This document shows positions 1 through 9,839 of a DNA stretch of 23,220 nucleotides, in pieces; the stretch's first letter is position 1, and each line of letters begins with the position of its first letter. The notes under the pieces are model-generated. The model worked only from the letters and a program-made list of their open reading frames with translations, was not told the DNA's origin and did not search any database. The DNA lies in the NCBI GenBank assembly GCA_051453625.1, contig JBOZIK010000001.1, positions 196,318,371 to 196,341,590 of the forward strand. Direction: 5' to 3'. Origin of the DNA: Welwitschia mirabilis (taxonomy: Eukaryota > Gnetophyta > Gnetopsida > Welwitschiales). The translations under genes and the position numbers were made by a program.

Positions 1-872
1 CTTTACTACATAACTTCTTCATTTGCTTTTAGTATAAGGGAATGTCTTTCAGCTTTTTTTACTAAGGGTAAGGTAACTAAGGTATCTTCTAGAGCTCTGA
101 TGAGGTATTCTACATCCTTTCCTTCTTTCTTTAAAACATTTTTATTATCTTACTTCTCATTGAAAATGGTAAAGAATCATCTATCTCTTCTTTTATTAAA
201 CTATTTTTAACAATGCTTTTATTCTTCTTGGCTTTCTTCTCTTTCCTAAGAGATGAAAGATGGATTTTACCTGATCTAGTTTTAACAGCTTTACAACCAA
301 CTTCCCTTGGATTCGGTTGAAATTGTGTAGGTATAAAAGTCTTCTTAGCTTTTTTCACTTTATTTGGTTATTGAGGCTGACTATATTATTCTTCTATATT
401 TCTCCAATTCCTAAAGTAACCATATCTCTTTAATTACATAAATCTTTACATTGGCATTTCTTTCTTACCTTTCCATTTCCTGGTCTAGTTNNNNNNNNNN
501 AGGATATGGATTTTTCTTGATCTGAGGAGTATTATTAGGATTATAATTAGTTCTATTAATATCTACCCACTTCACAAAATCCACCACTCCACAAAGTCCA
601 CCATTCATGGACATTTTGTAAGATGGTAATTCTCCTCATTATAGTATTCACAAGTTTCCCCTTCTTATTCTTATTTTAGTTTATTAATCTGACATGTTAG
701 AGCCTCTATAATTTTATTAGTTTCTTTTAATATATTTGTATGATTAGTATTTATTTATTTTTCTACCATAACTTTGTTAACCTTCCTCTTGCTTTTTTCT
801 TCATTTTGAGATCATCCTTGACACATTCTATATAATTTGTTTATAATAGTTTTAATTTTAGATGCGATCATA
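1..872 (-). pseudogene. Ty3/gypsy (Athila-like) gag C-terminus and gag-protease linker, element E1, contig piece 1
   Basis: Read on the minus strand, this holds the last part of a gag: a decayed zinc knuckle (611-652), then a basic stretch reading IPTQFQPNPREVGCKAVKTR followed by SGKI at about 270-345. An invariant TRSGK or LRSGK peptide just before the protease is a hallmark of Athila-type gag-pol polyproteins, so this is the gag-protease junction. The longest open stretch is 131-358 (75 codons). Another frame nearer the left end reads LKKEGKDVEYLIRALEDTLV, so at least one frameshift separates them. In-frame TAA and TAG codons interrupt the rest. The protease and pol of this element would lie left of the window. 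A run of 10 N at 491-500 is probably a zero-length gap, because the parallel copy near 1225 is continuous there. Family assignment is by motif recognition only. Confidence 0.7.
611..652 (-). other. decayed CCHC zinc knuckle of E1 gag
   Basis: The 14 codons read CEYYNEENYHLTKC on the minus strand. The spacing is exactly CX2CX4HX4C, but the second Cys and the His are both Tyr (TGT to TAT, CAT to TAT), each a single transition. CCHC knuckles in gag bind RNA; this one could not hold zinc. The parallel copy at about 1338-1379 has additionally lost the first Cys (TGT to TAT). Confidence 0.7.
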
Positions 873-972
873 NNNNNNNNNNNNNNNNNNNNNNNNNNNN
901 NNNNNNNNNNNNNNNNNNNNNNNNNNNNNNNNNNNNNNNNNNNNNNNNNNNNNNNNNNNNNNNNNNNNNNNN
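873..972. other. 100-N assembly gap 1
   Basis: Exactly 100 N. The sequence resuming at 973 repeats what already occurred from 237 onward, so this is an arbitrary-size join and not a measured gap. Confidence 0.95.
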
Positions 973-1966
973 TTCTCTTTCCTAAGAGGTGAAAGATGGA
1001 TTTTACTTAATCTAGTTCTAACAACTTTACAACCAGCTTCCTTTGGATTTGGTTGGAATTGTATAGGTATAAAAGTCTCCTTAGCTTTTTTTTACTTTAT
1101 CTAGTTATTGAGGCTGACTATATTCTTCTTCTATATTTCTCCAATTTCTAAAGTAATCATCTCTCTTTAATTACATAAATCTTTACATCGACATTTCTTT
1201 CTTACCTTTCCATTTTTTGATCTAGTTAGGATATGGATTCTTCTTGATTTGAGGATTATTATTAGGATTGTAATCAATTATATTAATATCTAACCACTTC
1301 AAAAAGTCCACCACTCCACAAAGTCCACAATTCATGAACATTATATAAGATGTTAATTCTCCTCATTATAGTATTCATAGGTTTTCCCTTCTTATTCTTG
1401 TTTTAATTTATTAATCTAATATGTTAGAACCTCTATACTTTTATTAGTTTCTTTTAATATATTTGTATGCTTAGTCTTTATTTATTTTTCTACCATAACT
1501 TTGTTAACCTTTCTCTTTCTTTTTTCTTCTTTCTGAGACCATCCTTGACATATTCTATATAATTTGTTTACACTAGTTTTAATTTTAGATGCTATCATGC
1601 CTGATGATGCCCTCATGAATAATATCTAACTTCTCTAAAGAATCACTCCAAAGACCTCTTAATNNNNNNNNNNCATTCACTCTCTAAGAGTTATCCTATG
1701 GTTTAAACATCTGGCTAATAAAATCCAATACCTATCTCTGAATTCATCAAATTTCTCATGCTTTTTTTATTTAACATTTAAAATTTGATCCCTTAGATCT
1801 TCAATGACTTGAATAAGTTGATATTTATTCAAGAATGCTAATCTTATAGAGTTTCAAGTTTTAAAGTGTAATTTGAAAATCTATAAAACTATAGCTAGGT
1901 ATCTCCCTTTAAGGAAAAATAAAAATATCTCAAGAAATCTATATTAATTTCTAAATAGTTAGACTT
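973..1966 (-). pseudogene. Athila-like gag of E1, alternative copy (contig piece 2)
   Basis: The minus strand repeats the gag-protease linker, knuckle and gag core seen in pieces 1 and 3, with scattered substitutions. Positions 973-1600 correspond to 237-872; 1556-1966 corresponds to 2067-2486. The gag core here lies at about 1600-1830 and contains stops. It is more decayed than piece 1 in places, for example the first Cys of the knuckle is Tyr. The 10 N at 1664-1673 replace about 8 bases present in the other copy (aaggctct). The simplest reading is a second haplotype or a closely related copy of the same locus placed between two halves of the first. Confidence 0.7.
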
Positions 1967-2066
1967 NNNNNNNNNNNNNNNNNNNNNNNNNNNNNNNNNN
2001 NNNNNNNNNNNNNNNNNNNNNNNNNNNNNNNNNNNNNNNNNNNNNNNNNNNNNNNNNNNNNNNNNN
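1967..2066. other. 100-N assembly gap 2
   Basis: Exactly 100 N. The 44 bases after it (2067-2110) are identical to the 44 bases before gap 1 (829-872), so piece 3 continues piece 1 rather than piece 2. Confidence 0.95.
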
Positions 2067-2785
2067 TATATAATTTGTTTATAATAGTTTTAATTTTAGA
2101 TGCGATCATACTTGATGCTGCCATTATGAAGAATATCTAGCTTCTCCAAAGAATCACTCCAAAGACCTCTTGATAAGGCTCTCATTCACTCTCTAAGAGT
2201 TATCCTATGGTTTAAACGTCTGGCTAATAAAATCCAATACCTATGCATGAATTCATCAAATTTCTCATGCTCTTTTTATTTAACATTCAAAATTTGATCC
2301 CTCAGATCTTTAATGACTTGAATAAGTTGAAATTTATTCAAGAATGCTAATCTTATAGAGTTTCAAGTTNNNNNNNNNNTTTAAAATGTAATTTAAAAAT
2401 CTATAAAACTATAGCTGGGTATCTCCCTTTAAGGAAAAATAAAAATATCTCAATAAATCTATATTAGTTTCTAAATAGTTAGCCTTGTAAAAAGAATCAA
2501 ATAGACTTAAATCCAACATAGGTTCTTCATTTTTTCTATCTTAAAAAAGTGGAAGTATTAGTTGTATTTATGTTTCTTATCTTATCAGAAATATCTGAGA
2601 CTATAGGATATATAGGGTTAGGTGTATGAGTTGTATAATAGTCTATACATAAAGGAGCAGAATTGACTATCTCTTCTTCATGCCAATATAATCCTTCAAG
2701 TTATTATACTTTTTTTTCCTTTGTTTGATTTTATATGATAGATTTATCTTATGTTGTAACTATATTTGACCTCCTTTAAGTGTTT
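2067..2785 (-). pseudogene. Athila-like gag N-terminus and core of E1 (contig piece 3)
   Basis: On the minus strand, beginning near 2700, the reading is LEGLYWHEEEIVNSAPLCID, then a segment ending EEPMLDLSLFDSFYKANYLE near 2490, then the gag core at about 2330-2120: QLIQVIKDLRDQILNV, EKFDEFMHRYWILLARRLNH, MRALSRGLWSDSLEKLD. This is the plant Retrotrans_gag pattern (conserved RF/RY, the H of the pre-core turn, then a GL motif). Gag forms the virus-like particle that packages element RNA. Stops and frameshifts separate these pieces; several stops sit where related copies would have Gln. The same peptides recur in E3 at 20205-20840. The 10 N at 2370-2379 look like a zero-length join (compare 1858). 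Confidence 0.75.
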
Positions 2786-3045
2786 CCATATCTTCCATGA
2801 AGTCGTAGGACTAAATTTCAATTATTATTGTATCACTAGTTTCTTTGTCTAACTTGTACTTCTCAGGGTTTAGATGTATTATTCCTTTTAATCTCTTTAT
2901 TGTCTATGATTATCTTTCCTTAAAAAGGCTTTCATTTCTTTTAACAAAAGGCTAGAAGTTCCCTCCTTCTAGTGCCAAAATAACAAGCTTGAAATTTAAC
3001 TAAAAATGATATAAAATAGTTAACTAGTTTTAATGAAATGCTTAA
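2786..3045. repeat. E1 leader, copy 1 (repeated at 3146-3406)
   Basis: These 260 bases recur after the gap at 3146-3406 with a handful of substitutions and one inserted base. On the minus strand they lie upstream of gag, where the untranslated leader and primer-binding site of an LTR element belong. Both copies contain the hairpin described separately. Confidence 0.85.
2952..2972 (-). other. hairpin beside a candidate primer-binding site
   Basis: CTAGAAG and CTTCTAG form a perfect 7-bp stem around a 7-base loop. Immediately upstream, on the minus strand, is TTTTGGCACTAG. A TGGC start is typical of plant LTR-retrotransposon primer-binding sites (complements of tRNA 3-prime ends), and the place just upstream of gag fits, but the match to a specific tRNA cannot be settled by eye. 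In the second copy (3313-3333) one stem pair is lost by a C-to-T change. Confidence 0.35.
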
Positions 3046-3145
3046 NNNNNNNNNNNNNNNNNNNNNNNNNNNNNNNNNNNNNNNNNNNNNNNNNNNNNNN
3101 NNNNNNNNNNNNNNNNNNNNNNNNNNNNNNNNNNNNNNNNNNNNN
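3046..3145. other. 100-N assembly gap 3
   Basis: Exactly 100 N, flanked by the 260-base leader repeat on both sides. Confidence 0.95.
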
Positions 3146-3406
3146 CCATATCTTCCGTGAAGTCGTAAGACTAAATTTCAATCATTATCGTATCTATAGT
3201 TTCTTTTTCTAACTTGTACTTCTCAGGGTTCTAGATGTATCATTCCTTTTCATCTCTTTATTGTCTATGGTTATCTTTCCTTAAAAAGGCTTTCATTGGT
3301 TTTAACAAAAGGCTAGAAGTGCTCTCCTTTTAGTGCCAAAATAACAAGATTAAAATTTAACTAAAAATGATATAAAATAGTTAACTAGTTTTAATGAAAT
3401 GCTTAA
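3146..3406. repeat. E1 leader, copy 2
   Basis: Near-identical to 2786-3045, and then runs on into sequence not present after copy 1. It most likely belongs to the same version of the locus as 973-1966. Confidence 0.85.
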
Positions 3407-4346
3407 AGAGAAACTATTACATCAATAAAATGCTAAAAAGACATACAACTCTATTATCATGTCCACACAGAAACTTTACTCATTAATACTTTTTATATGG
3501 ATATTTCTTTCTTTCTACTTTTGACTCAAAATAAAGACTTTTGATTAAGATACATACTTTGTTAAGAATAACTATTCTTGGTAAAAATGTGCTCTGATAA
3601 GTCTCTACTAATTGTAGAGAATAATTTATAGAATATAGGGAAATGATAGAACTAGAACAAAGAAAACATAGCCAGATTACATACATCAATTATTTCTAAC
3701 TAGTATACTATCTTAATAAATTTAGCTATTATCAATATTAAGAGCAAGAATAAAAAGCATGTAACTTTTTCAAACTAGAAACTTTAGTAGCATAAGATTC
3801 TTTTCAAAATAACATAGCTTGTATTAATTATAAGAAAATACATTTATTAGCTTCCTCTTATGTTTCTACAATAGGTGCTGGAGCTTAGGAAGTCACTTCG
3901 TAATCCTTCCACTATGATCTCTTCACTTGAGACATGCTTTTCAACTCTTATATAAGAATTTCAAAAAGATCCCCCTGCCTCCTCCAATGTGTCTACTTAT
4001 AAGTGTAGTGGTAGAAAGTTTGTTATTCCTTTTTTTACACCACCTATCTAGTAGTTATAACCACTTTCCCTTTTTATGGCATAAATTCACTTAACTGGCT
4101 TGCATCACAAAGTTAGTTTATAATAATAAATCATAGTGTACTATAAAAATGTCACAATAATTGCTAACGTTTTAACATATTCCTCATTGATGAAATAAGA
4201 ACATAACTTAAATATACATTCATTTTTGAATCATTATTAATTGTACTAAGAAAAAAGAGTTATAAACAAGAACACATCTTAAAATGATAGAAAGAGATAC
4301 ATATGAAATCATCTTCTTAATTCTTCACATGTGATATGACTACATA
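3407..4346. other. unassigned AT-rich DNA, possible E1 LTR
   Basis: No gene or RNA gene is recognisable here. By position, right of the minus-strand leader of E1, it could contain the 5-prime LTR of E1. No TG...CA ends or second LTR copy were found in the window to confirm this. Confidence 0.4.
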
Positions 4347-5254
4347 CTTGAAGAAGCATAATTTCATATTAAATTTAGGAAAATGACACTATTTGAATGA
4401 AATGAAGATAGTATTAAATGATTTATAAGAAAAATAAGGGATCACATATAAAAGAATTCTTAATAGAATAGAGCATTTCGTTATTACTTATTCTAATGAC
4501 TGATCCCTTCTATGTTAACATCACACATAGAAACACATACTTTGAACAAGGTTTATAAGATAGTAAGAGCTATTTTTCTAGATAGAGGATAGGTTTGGAA
4601 TATGATAGAGTTGGACTAAGATGGAAACAAAAAACTCACAAAGCTAAGTTGCATTTAACATATTAGAATTAATATGGATAATAACCTCTTACCTTTTTTC
4701 ATGGAAAAACATTATTTTCAGATCCTAAGGTAACTCCCTATAGCACTTCTTAGAAGTGGAATATTCTTTTATACTAAGAACTAAGATTAGCATAAATAAA
4801 GTGGTACATAGAATGTGAAATGATGATGATGCTGACTAGAACCAATTTTGTCATTTATTATTAGAATGAAATAGTTTTAAAAGACTTAAAATTACTACTA
4901 ATAGTAACATTACATAGATAACACATAACACCTATTTAAAAGAAACATTTCATTTAAATAAAAAACAAGGAAAGAGATTTATCTAAATAAATATAACATA
5001 GCTAAAGACTAGTAGTTGAATAGATAAATTACTCCTAACTATATTTTCAAATTCAATTTTTAACTCAAATAATAAAGTAATTTTTAAGAAAAGAAAATTT
5101 GAGATGCCATTGAAACTAAAGAAAACTAAAGAAGTAAAGAAATTTAGAAACTTACTCAAATTGATGATGGTAGTAACACATATAATCTTCATTAAGCATA
5201 GGAGATAACTAGAAATTAAGGAAATGTGATGTAAATGGAAAGTAAACAAAGGAA

Positions 5255-5530
5255 TTACTAGTTAAGAAGCAGTGATGCCTTAGGTTATTTCTTAGTGATA
5301 AGAAGCAGTGATGCCTTAGTTGCTACATTTTGCTATGAAATAATTAAGAGTAATGGTTATTAAAATAGGTAGTCATTATGATTTAGGTCACCAGCTAATA
5401 CAAGTAATGATAGTCATATTTTATTTTTAATATTAGTGAATTTGTCATTAGACAACTTTAAGTAGTGATGATCAAATTACCCCTTGTATCGCTAGGTTAT
5501 TACAAGTAGTGATGGATTTAGAAACATCAA
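5255..5530. repeat. dispersed short motif AGYAGTGATG
   Basis: Copies of agcagtgatgcctta (about 5265 and 5302), agtagtgatgatc (about 5461), agtagtgatgga (about 5508) and agtaatgatag (about 5402) are scattered here, along with ttcttagtgataag. The right block copy repeats the pattern at about 6800-7050. Short degenerate motif clusters of this kind occur in subterminal regions of plant CACTA elements, but no matching terminal inverted repeats were found, so the identity stays open. Confidence 0.4.
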
Positions 5531-5681
5531 AAATTAATAATTTTAAGTAAAAATTAATGTTCTTTCATATTTAATAAAATGGAATAAAAGTTGAATAAAT
5601 TTTGTAGTAGTTTACATGATGAAAAATTTTCCTACTTAAATCTATTAGCTAAACTAAGAGGAAAGAGAGATATCAAAAGGA

Positions 5682-5703
5682 GGGGGAGGGGTGGAAGGGA
5701 GGG
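5682..5703 (+). other. putative G-quadruplex in a polypurine tract, left copy
   Basis: GGGGG-A-GGGG-TGGAA-GGG-A-GGG gives four runs of at least three G with loops of 1, 5 and 1 bases, inside an almost uninterrupted purine tract (about 5658-5720). Such tracts can form quadruplexes or triplexes. It stands out in a G-poor window and is kept in both block copies. Confidence 0.6.
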
Positions 5704-5749
5704 AGAGGGAAGAGAGAGAATTATATGATAGTAATGTACTAAGTGCATC

Positions 5750-5849
5750 NNNNNNNNNNNNNNNNNNNNNNNNNNNNNNNNNNNNNNNNNNNNNNNNNNN
5801 NNNNNNNNNNNNNNNNNNNNNNNNNNNNNNNNNNNNNNNNNNNNNNNNN
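5750..5849. other. 100-N assembly gap 4
   Basis: Exactly 100 N, flanked by the two 1.4-kb block copies. Confidence 0.95.
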
Positions 5850-7280
5850 CTTGAAGAAGCATAATTTCATATAAAATGTAGGAAAATGGCATATTTGAAT
5901 GAAATGAAGATAGTATTAAATTATTTATAAGAAAAATAAGATATCACATATAAAAGAATTCTTAATAGAATAGAGCATTTCGTTATTACTCATTCTAATG
6001 ACTAATTCCTTCTATGTTAACATCAAACATAGAAACACATACTTCAAACAAGGTCTATAAGATAGTAAGAGATATTTTTCTAAATAGAGGATAGGTTTGG
6101 AATATGATAGAGTTAGACTAAGATGAAATCAAAAAACTCACAAAGCTAAGTTGCATTTAACATATTAAAATTAATATGGATAATAAACTCTTACCTTTTT
6201 TCATGGAAAAACATTATCTTTAGATCCTAGGTAACTCCCTATAGCACTTCTTAGAAGTGGAAATTTCTTGTATATTAATAATTAAGATTAACATAATTAA
6301 AGTGGTACATAGAATGTGAAATGATGATTATGCTGACTAGAACTAATCTCGTAATTTCTTATTAGAATGAAATAGTTTCAAAAGACTTAAAATTACTACT
6401 AATAGTAACATTACATAGATAATACATAACACCTATTTAAAAGAAACATTTCATTTCAATAAAAAACAAGGAAAGAGATTTATCTAAATAAATATAACAT
6501 AGCTAAATACTAGTAGTGGAATAGATAAATTACTCCTAACTATATTTTCAAATTCATTTTTTAACTCAAATAATAAAGTAAATTTTAAGAAAAGAAATTT
6601 TGAGATGCCATTGAAACCAAAGAAAACTAAAGAAGTAAAGAAATTTAGAAACTCACTCAAATTGATAATGGTAGTAACACATACAATCTTCATTAAGCAT
6701 AGAAGATAACTAGAAATTAAGGACATGTGATGTAAATGGAAAGTAAACGAAGGAATTATTGATTAAGTAGAGTAAGTAATGATAATTTATAAATCTATGA
6801 GACGTCACTAGGTTATTTCTTAGTGATAAGAAGCAGTGATGCCTTAGTTACTACTTTTTTGCTATGAAATAAATAAGAGTAATGGTTACTAAAAGAGGTA
6901 GTCATTATGATTTAGGTCACTAGCTAATACAAGTAATGATAGTCATCTTTTATGATTAATGTTAGTGAATTTGTCATTAGATAACTTTAAGCAGCGATGA
7001 TCAAATTATTACCCCTTATATCACTAGGTTATTACAAGTAGTGATGGACTTAGAAATGTCAAAAATCAACAATTTTAAGTGAAAATTAATGTTCTTTCAT
7101 ATTTGATAAAATGGAATAAAAGTGAAATACATTTTATAGTATTTTACATGATGAAAAATTTTCCTACTTAAATCTATTAGCTAAACTAAGAGGAAAGAGA
7201 GATATCAAGAGGGGGGGAGGGGTGGAAGGGAGGGAGAGGTAAGAGAGAGAACTATATGATAGTAATGTACTAAGTGCATC
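5850..7280. repeat. 1.4-kb block, right copy
   Basis: Second copy of 4347-5749. It continues past the shared end into unique sequence at 7281, so this contig extends rightward while the left contig ends at the gap. Confidence 0.9.
7211..7234 (+). other. putative G-quadruplex, right copy
   Basis: GGGGGGG-A-GGGG-TGGAA-GGG-A-GGG, equivalent to 5682-5703 with a longer first G run. The four G runs and loop pattern are conserved between copies. Confidence 0.6.
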
Positions 7281-8028
7281 TAGTCTATGATTTAAAAATA
7301 AATAGAAGAAATTAAGGATATTATTCCAAAATTGATGAAGGACAATTAACTTTTAAAGAATCATCCCATGACTTAATGTAATTTTAGAGGTATATGCTTA
7401 GCTGAGATCACAACACTTATGAGTTTTGTAAAGTTCCATCCCTTTATTGAACTAGATTAAGAAGGATTAAGTTTAAGTTTTTATTTTAAAGCAGCAACTT
7501 TAAGGTTATTATGAATTACATAGGAGTGCTTTTCAACCAGAGCATGGTTCAAAGACCAATATATTCCTAGTAAATGATATAATTCAATAATCTTTACTAG
7601 AATTCCTTCATACATAATCAAATAATGTTCTTTAATCTATAAATGACTTGGTTGAAAACCCATCTACTAAGCATTTACTTACATTAGCATGACATTTCTA
7701 AGACATAGGGGCTCCTTAAAACACATCTTATTGGGTTCTTGAAAGGTTGTAACCATAAGTGATGTTAGCATATTTTAATTTATTTTTCTAAGAATTTGTA
7801 AAACACTTATTTTTTAATTAATTTGACTCAATGCAAACATCACATGAGATCAAATCAGGTTTGTGATATTAACTGAATTAGACTTAGTAGCTTATACATG
7901 TTAAGAGTACTCATAACATCTAGAAAGTAAAGATAAAAGTTGGTTATCTTTTATAGAAATTTGAAGAATTAATCTTCTTTCACCTACTTAATATTTATAT
8001 ATATAATATTTATGTGATCAATAAATAG
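7281..8028. other. unassigned DNA, possible 3-prime LTR of E2
   Basis: No gene is recognisable. On the minus strand this follows the integrase end and a G-rich tract, so a 3-prime LTR of E2 would be expected here. No partner LTR was found on the far side of E2. A short plus-strand peptide LVENPSTK near 7650 faintly resembles the end of Copia pol but is too short to call. Confidence 0.35.
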
Positions 8029-8040
8029 TCCCCCTTAAAC
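8029..8040 (-). other. candidate polypurine tract of E2
   Basis: The minus strand reads GTTTAAGGGGGA about 35 bases after the integrase end. G-rich purine tracts here prime plus-strand synthesis, and the 3-prime LTR would start just after it. The adjacent bases read CTATTTATTG and no clean TG start is visible. Confidence 0.35.
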
Positions 8041-8074
8041 AAGGGATCTATTAAGGGTAGTTATTCTATAAGGT

Positions 8075-9100
8075 TAGAATCTTTTCTTAAAGGATTAGTC
8101 TTGAAATAAGGCTTTAAGTGATGCCCATCAACATGGAAGGTTTCATACATAGTGATATATTAAATAAAAATTAGCTCATGAGGTTAGATTTTCATAATAT
8201 AATAGGGGACTAATCATCTGGACACAAGCTTATTATGAATCATACTACCCTTAGTCCTAAAGAGAATTACTAGTTGATCAAGTTTGAAATGTTTAAGTTA
8301 GATATGTTGATTGTGATAATATTTGGCTTAAACTTTGATGATAAACTAATGGGTAATGGCTTGTGTTTTTTTTCATCAAGGTTTTGAATCCAAAGAAAGA
8401 AATCATAGAGATTAGATTTTTAATTTGGCAAGTTCAATGTATAGTAAGTCTTAAAATAATAAAAAGGAATATCAATAAGAAGCATATAATGTTTACCATA
8501 TACGATTTCATATGGAAAGAAGTAGATCTGTGGGATCAATGGATATTATTAAGTTTTAAATTCCATTCTTACCTAAGGAACTAACAAAACTTTAAAGTAT
8601 TTTCTTAATCTTCTTATTAGAATTTTCAACCTTGTCATTTGTCTAAGGAAGACAAGAATTAACAACATGATGTTTGATCACTCCCTATAAGAAAGGTTTC
8701 TTAACAATAATACTCATAAAATAAGCTCCTTAATCACTTAAAAGAATTCTAGAAAAATCAAAATAAGAGAAAACATATGATTTGGAATTATTATTTATGA
8801 AAGAAAGGGATTCTACCCACTTGATTACATAATTAATGATGAAAAGAATATATATTTTTACATAACACAAGAATCTTATGGTCTAATGAAATTAAAACCC
8901 AAATAATCAAAAGGCTCATACTCTATTATAGGTTAAAGTGATGTATCCTTACTGTGTGTTAAATATTTATACTTTTAATACATCTCATATTTATTTACAA
9001 AATTAAATCATGGAATAAGGAAGACCAATAGAATCTTGCATAATGGACTTCATAGCAGTCTTCTTCATACTGAAATGTCCTTAATAAAATTCTCCTAAAA
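8075..9100 (-). pseudogene. Ty3/gypsy integrase of E2 (decayed)
   Basis: Integrase inserts element cDNA into the genome. On the minus strand, the N-terminal zinc-binding region is seen at about 9095-9005 as GHFSMKKTAMKSIMQDSIGL (family pattern GHFG..KTA.K..). The catalytic core follows: EYEPFDYLGFNFI at 8923-8880, where the first catalytic Asp is Asn (GAT to AAT); ILLSD-stop-GAYF at about 8750-8715 with the second Asp kept; and TNDKVENSNKKIKKIL at about 8650-8592 with the catalytic Glu kept. The C-terminal module reads ETFHVDGHHLKPYF at 8148-8106 (family pattern FKVNGHRLKHY). Several TAA and TAG codons sit where the family has Gln. The loss of the first Asp and the many stops make it non-functional. 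The identification is robust because three separate modules occur in order. Confidence 0.9.
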
Positions 9101-9384
9101 ATTTATAAACTTTGTTATTTTTATACTTTATAATTCATCTTTGCATGATTTAATACATATAAATTTAATATAGAAAATAAGTGGCCCATTCATATTAATC
9201 TATTATATGGAGAAAGAAATTACATTAGGAAGAATTTCAAGTAGGAGGTATTTTAGAGATAATAAAATAATTAGTGATGTATACATACCATGGATTAAGA
9301 TGTTTTGCATATTGATATATTGATTATTCCATAAGAAATATGTGATCATTAGAAATTCATGCTTAACAAGGAAAGGCTTATAGA

Positions 9385-9760
9385 AGGAACAAACAAAAGC
9401 TAAACTTGAAAAATAATTGATAAAAATATTTTCTTTTTAACTTGATTTATGATAGTGATATTAAATTCTTGAAGTAACAAAATTCACCTTATAAGATAAA
9501 ACCCCATTATTTCTTTAGTGATAAGATAGCAAATAGCTAAGTGATCTATAGAAACCTAAGTGGAGTATCCCAAAAAATAATGAATAAATTTTTTAAGGGA
9601 ATAAATATTAGCTAGTAATTCTTTTATAATAACAGTTTAATTTAGTTAGGTACCTGAAAGAGTTTTACTACTATAATCAATAACATAAAAATATTTATCA
9701 TCTTTTTATCCTAGGACTTCACTAATGGCTTGATCACTAGCATCACACATTAATTAGAAG
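9385..9760 (-). pseudogene. RNase H domain of E2 (decayed)
   Basis: RNase H degrades the RNA strand during reverse transcription. The minus strand reads CDASDQAISEVLG from about 9750, then YVIDYSSKTLSGT, VIIKELLANIYSLKKFIHYF, SIDHLAICYLITKE and ILLLQEFNITII down to about 9440. The family order is CDASD...GAVLGQ, YASRTL, KELLAVVFALEKFR, DHAALKYLLTKK, LQEFDLEI. The initial DAS and the later DH are kept. A few TAA codons interrupt it, at sites expected to be Gln or Trp. It lies directly between the RT C-terminal half and the integrase. Confidence 0.9.
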
Positions 9761-9839
9761 TATTTTGAGTAATTAAGTCTAATTATAGTGGAAATTTTTT
9801 CTTTTAAAATTTAAAAGGCTTCTTGACAAGGATGAGTTT

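Larger units (their letters stand above)
4347..5749. repeat. 1.4-kb block, left copy (recurs at 5850-7280)
   Basis: Collinear with 5850-7280 from the shared start cttgaagaagcataatttca to the shared end actaagtgcatc. Differences are scattered substitutions and one region near 5260/6770 where the right copy has about 30 extra bases. The left copy stops exactly at a 100-N gap and the right copy starts exactly after it, as expected for two unmerged contig ends. No coding sequence is recognised; the short open frames at 4983-5249 and 6484-6726 are the same non-conserved frame in the two copies. Confidence 0.9.

Noticed and set aside
862-1104. Open frames running through N runs (862-1104 plus, 5632-5892 minus, 12100-12318 plus)
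   Set aside because: Each consists largely of undetermined residues across an assembly gap. The first also lies antisense to the gag-protease linker. They are not genes.
3483-3689. 68-codon frame on the minus strand
   Set aside because: No recognisable domain or homologue by eye, and composition fits chance in AT-rich DNA.
4983-5249. 88-codon frame and its 80-codon counterpart at 6484-6726 (minus), hydrophobic
   Set aside because: The two are the same sequence in duplicate contig ends, so conservation is not evidence of selection. No domain is recognisable, and hydrophobic residues follow from T-rich codons.
4347-7280. A true biological tandem duplication
   Set aside because: The copies begin and end exactly at a 100-N gap, and the same happens at every 100-N gap. 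Contig overlap is the simpler explanation.
7600-7700. Possible Copia pol tail (LVENPSTK on the plus strand)
   Set aside because: Only a short similarity to the end of Copia RNase H (LADPLTKG-like) and no further supporting motif.
8363-8584. 73-codon frame on the plus strand
   Set aside because: It lies antisense to the E2 integrase region, so it is a shadow frame.
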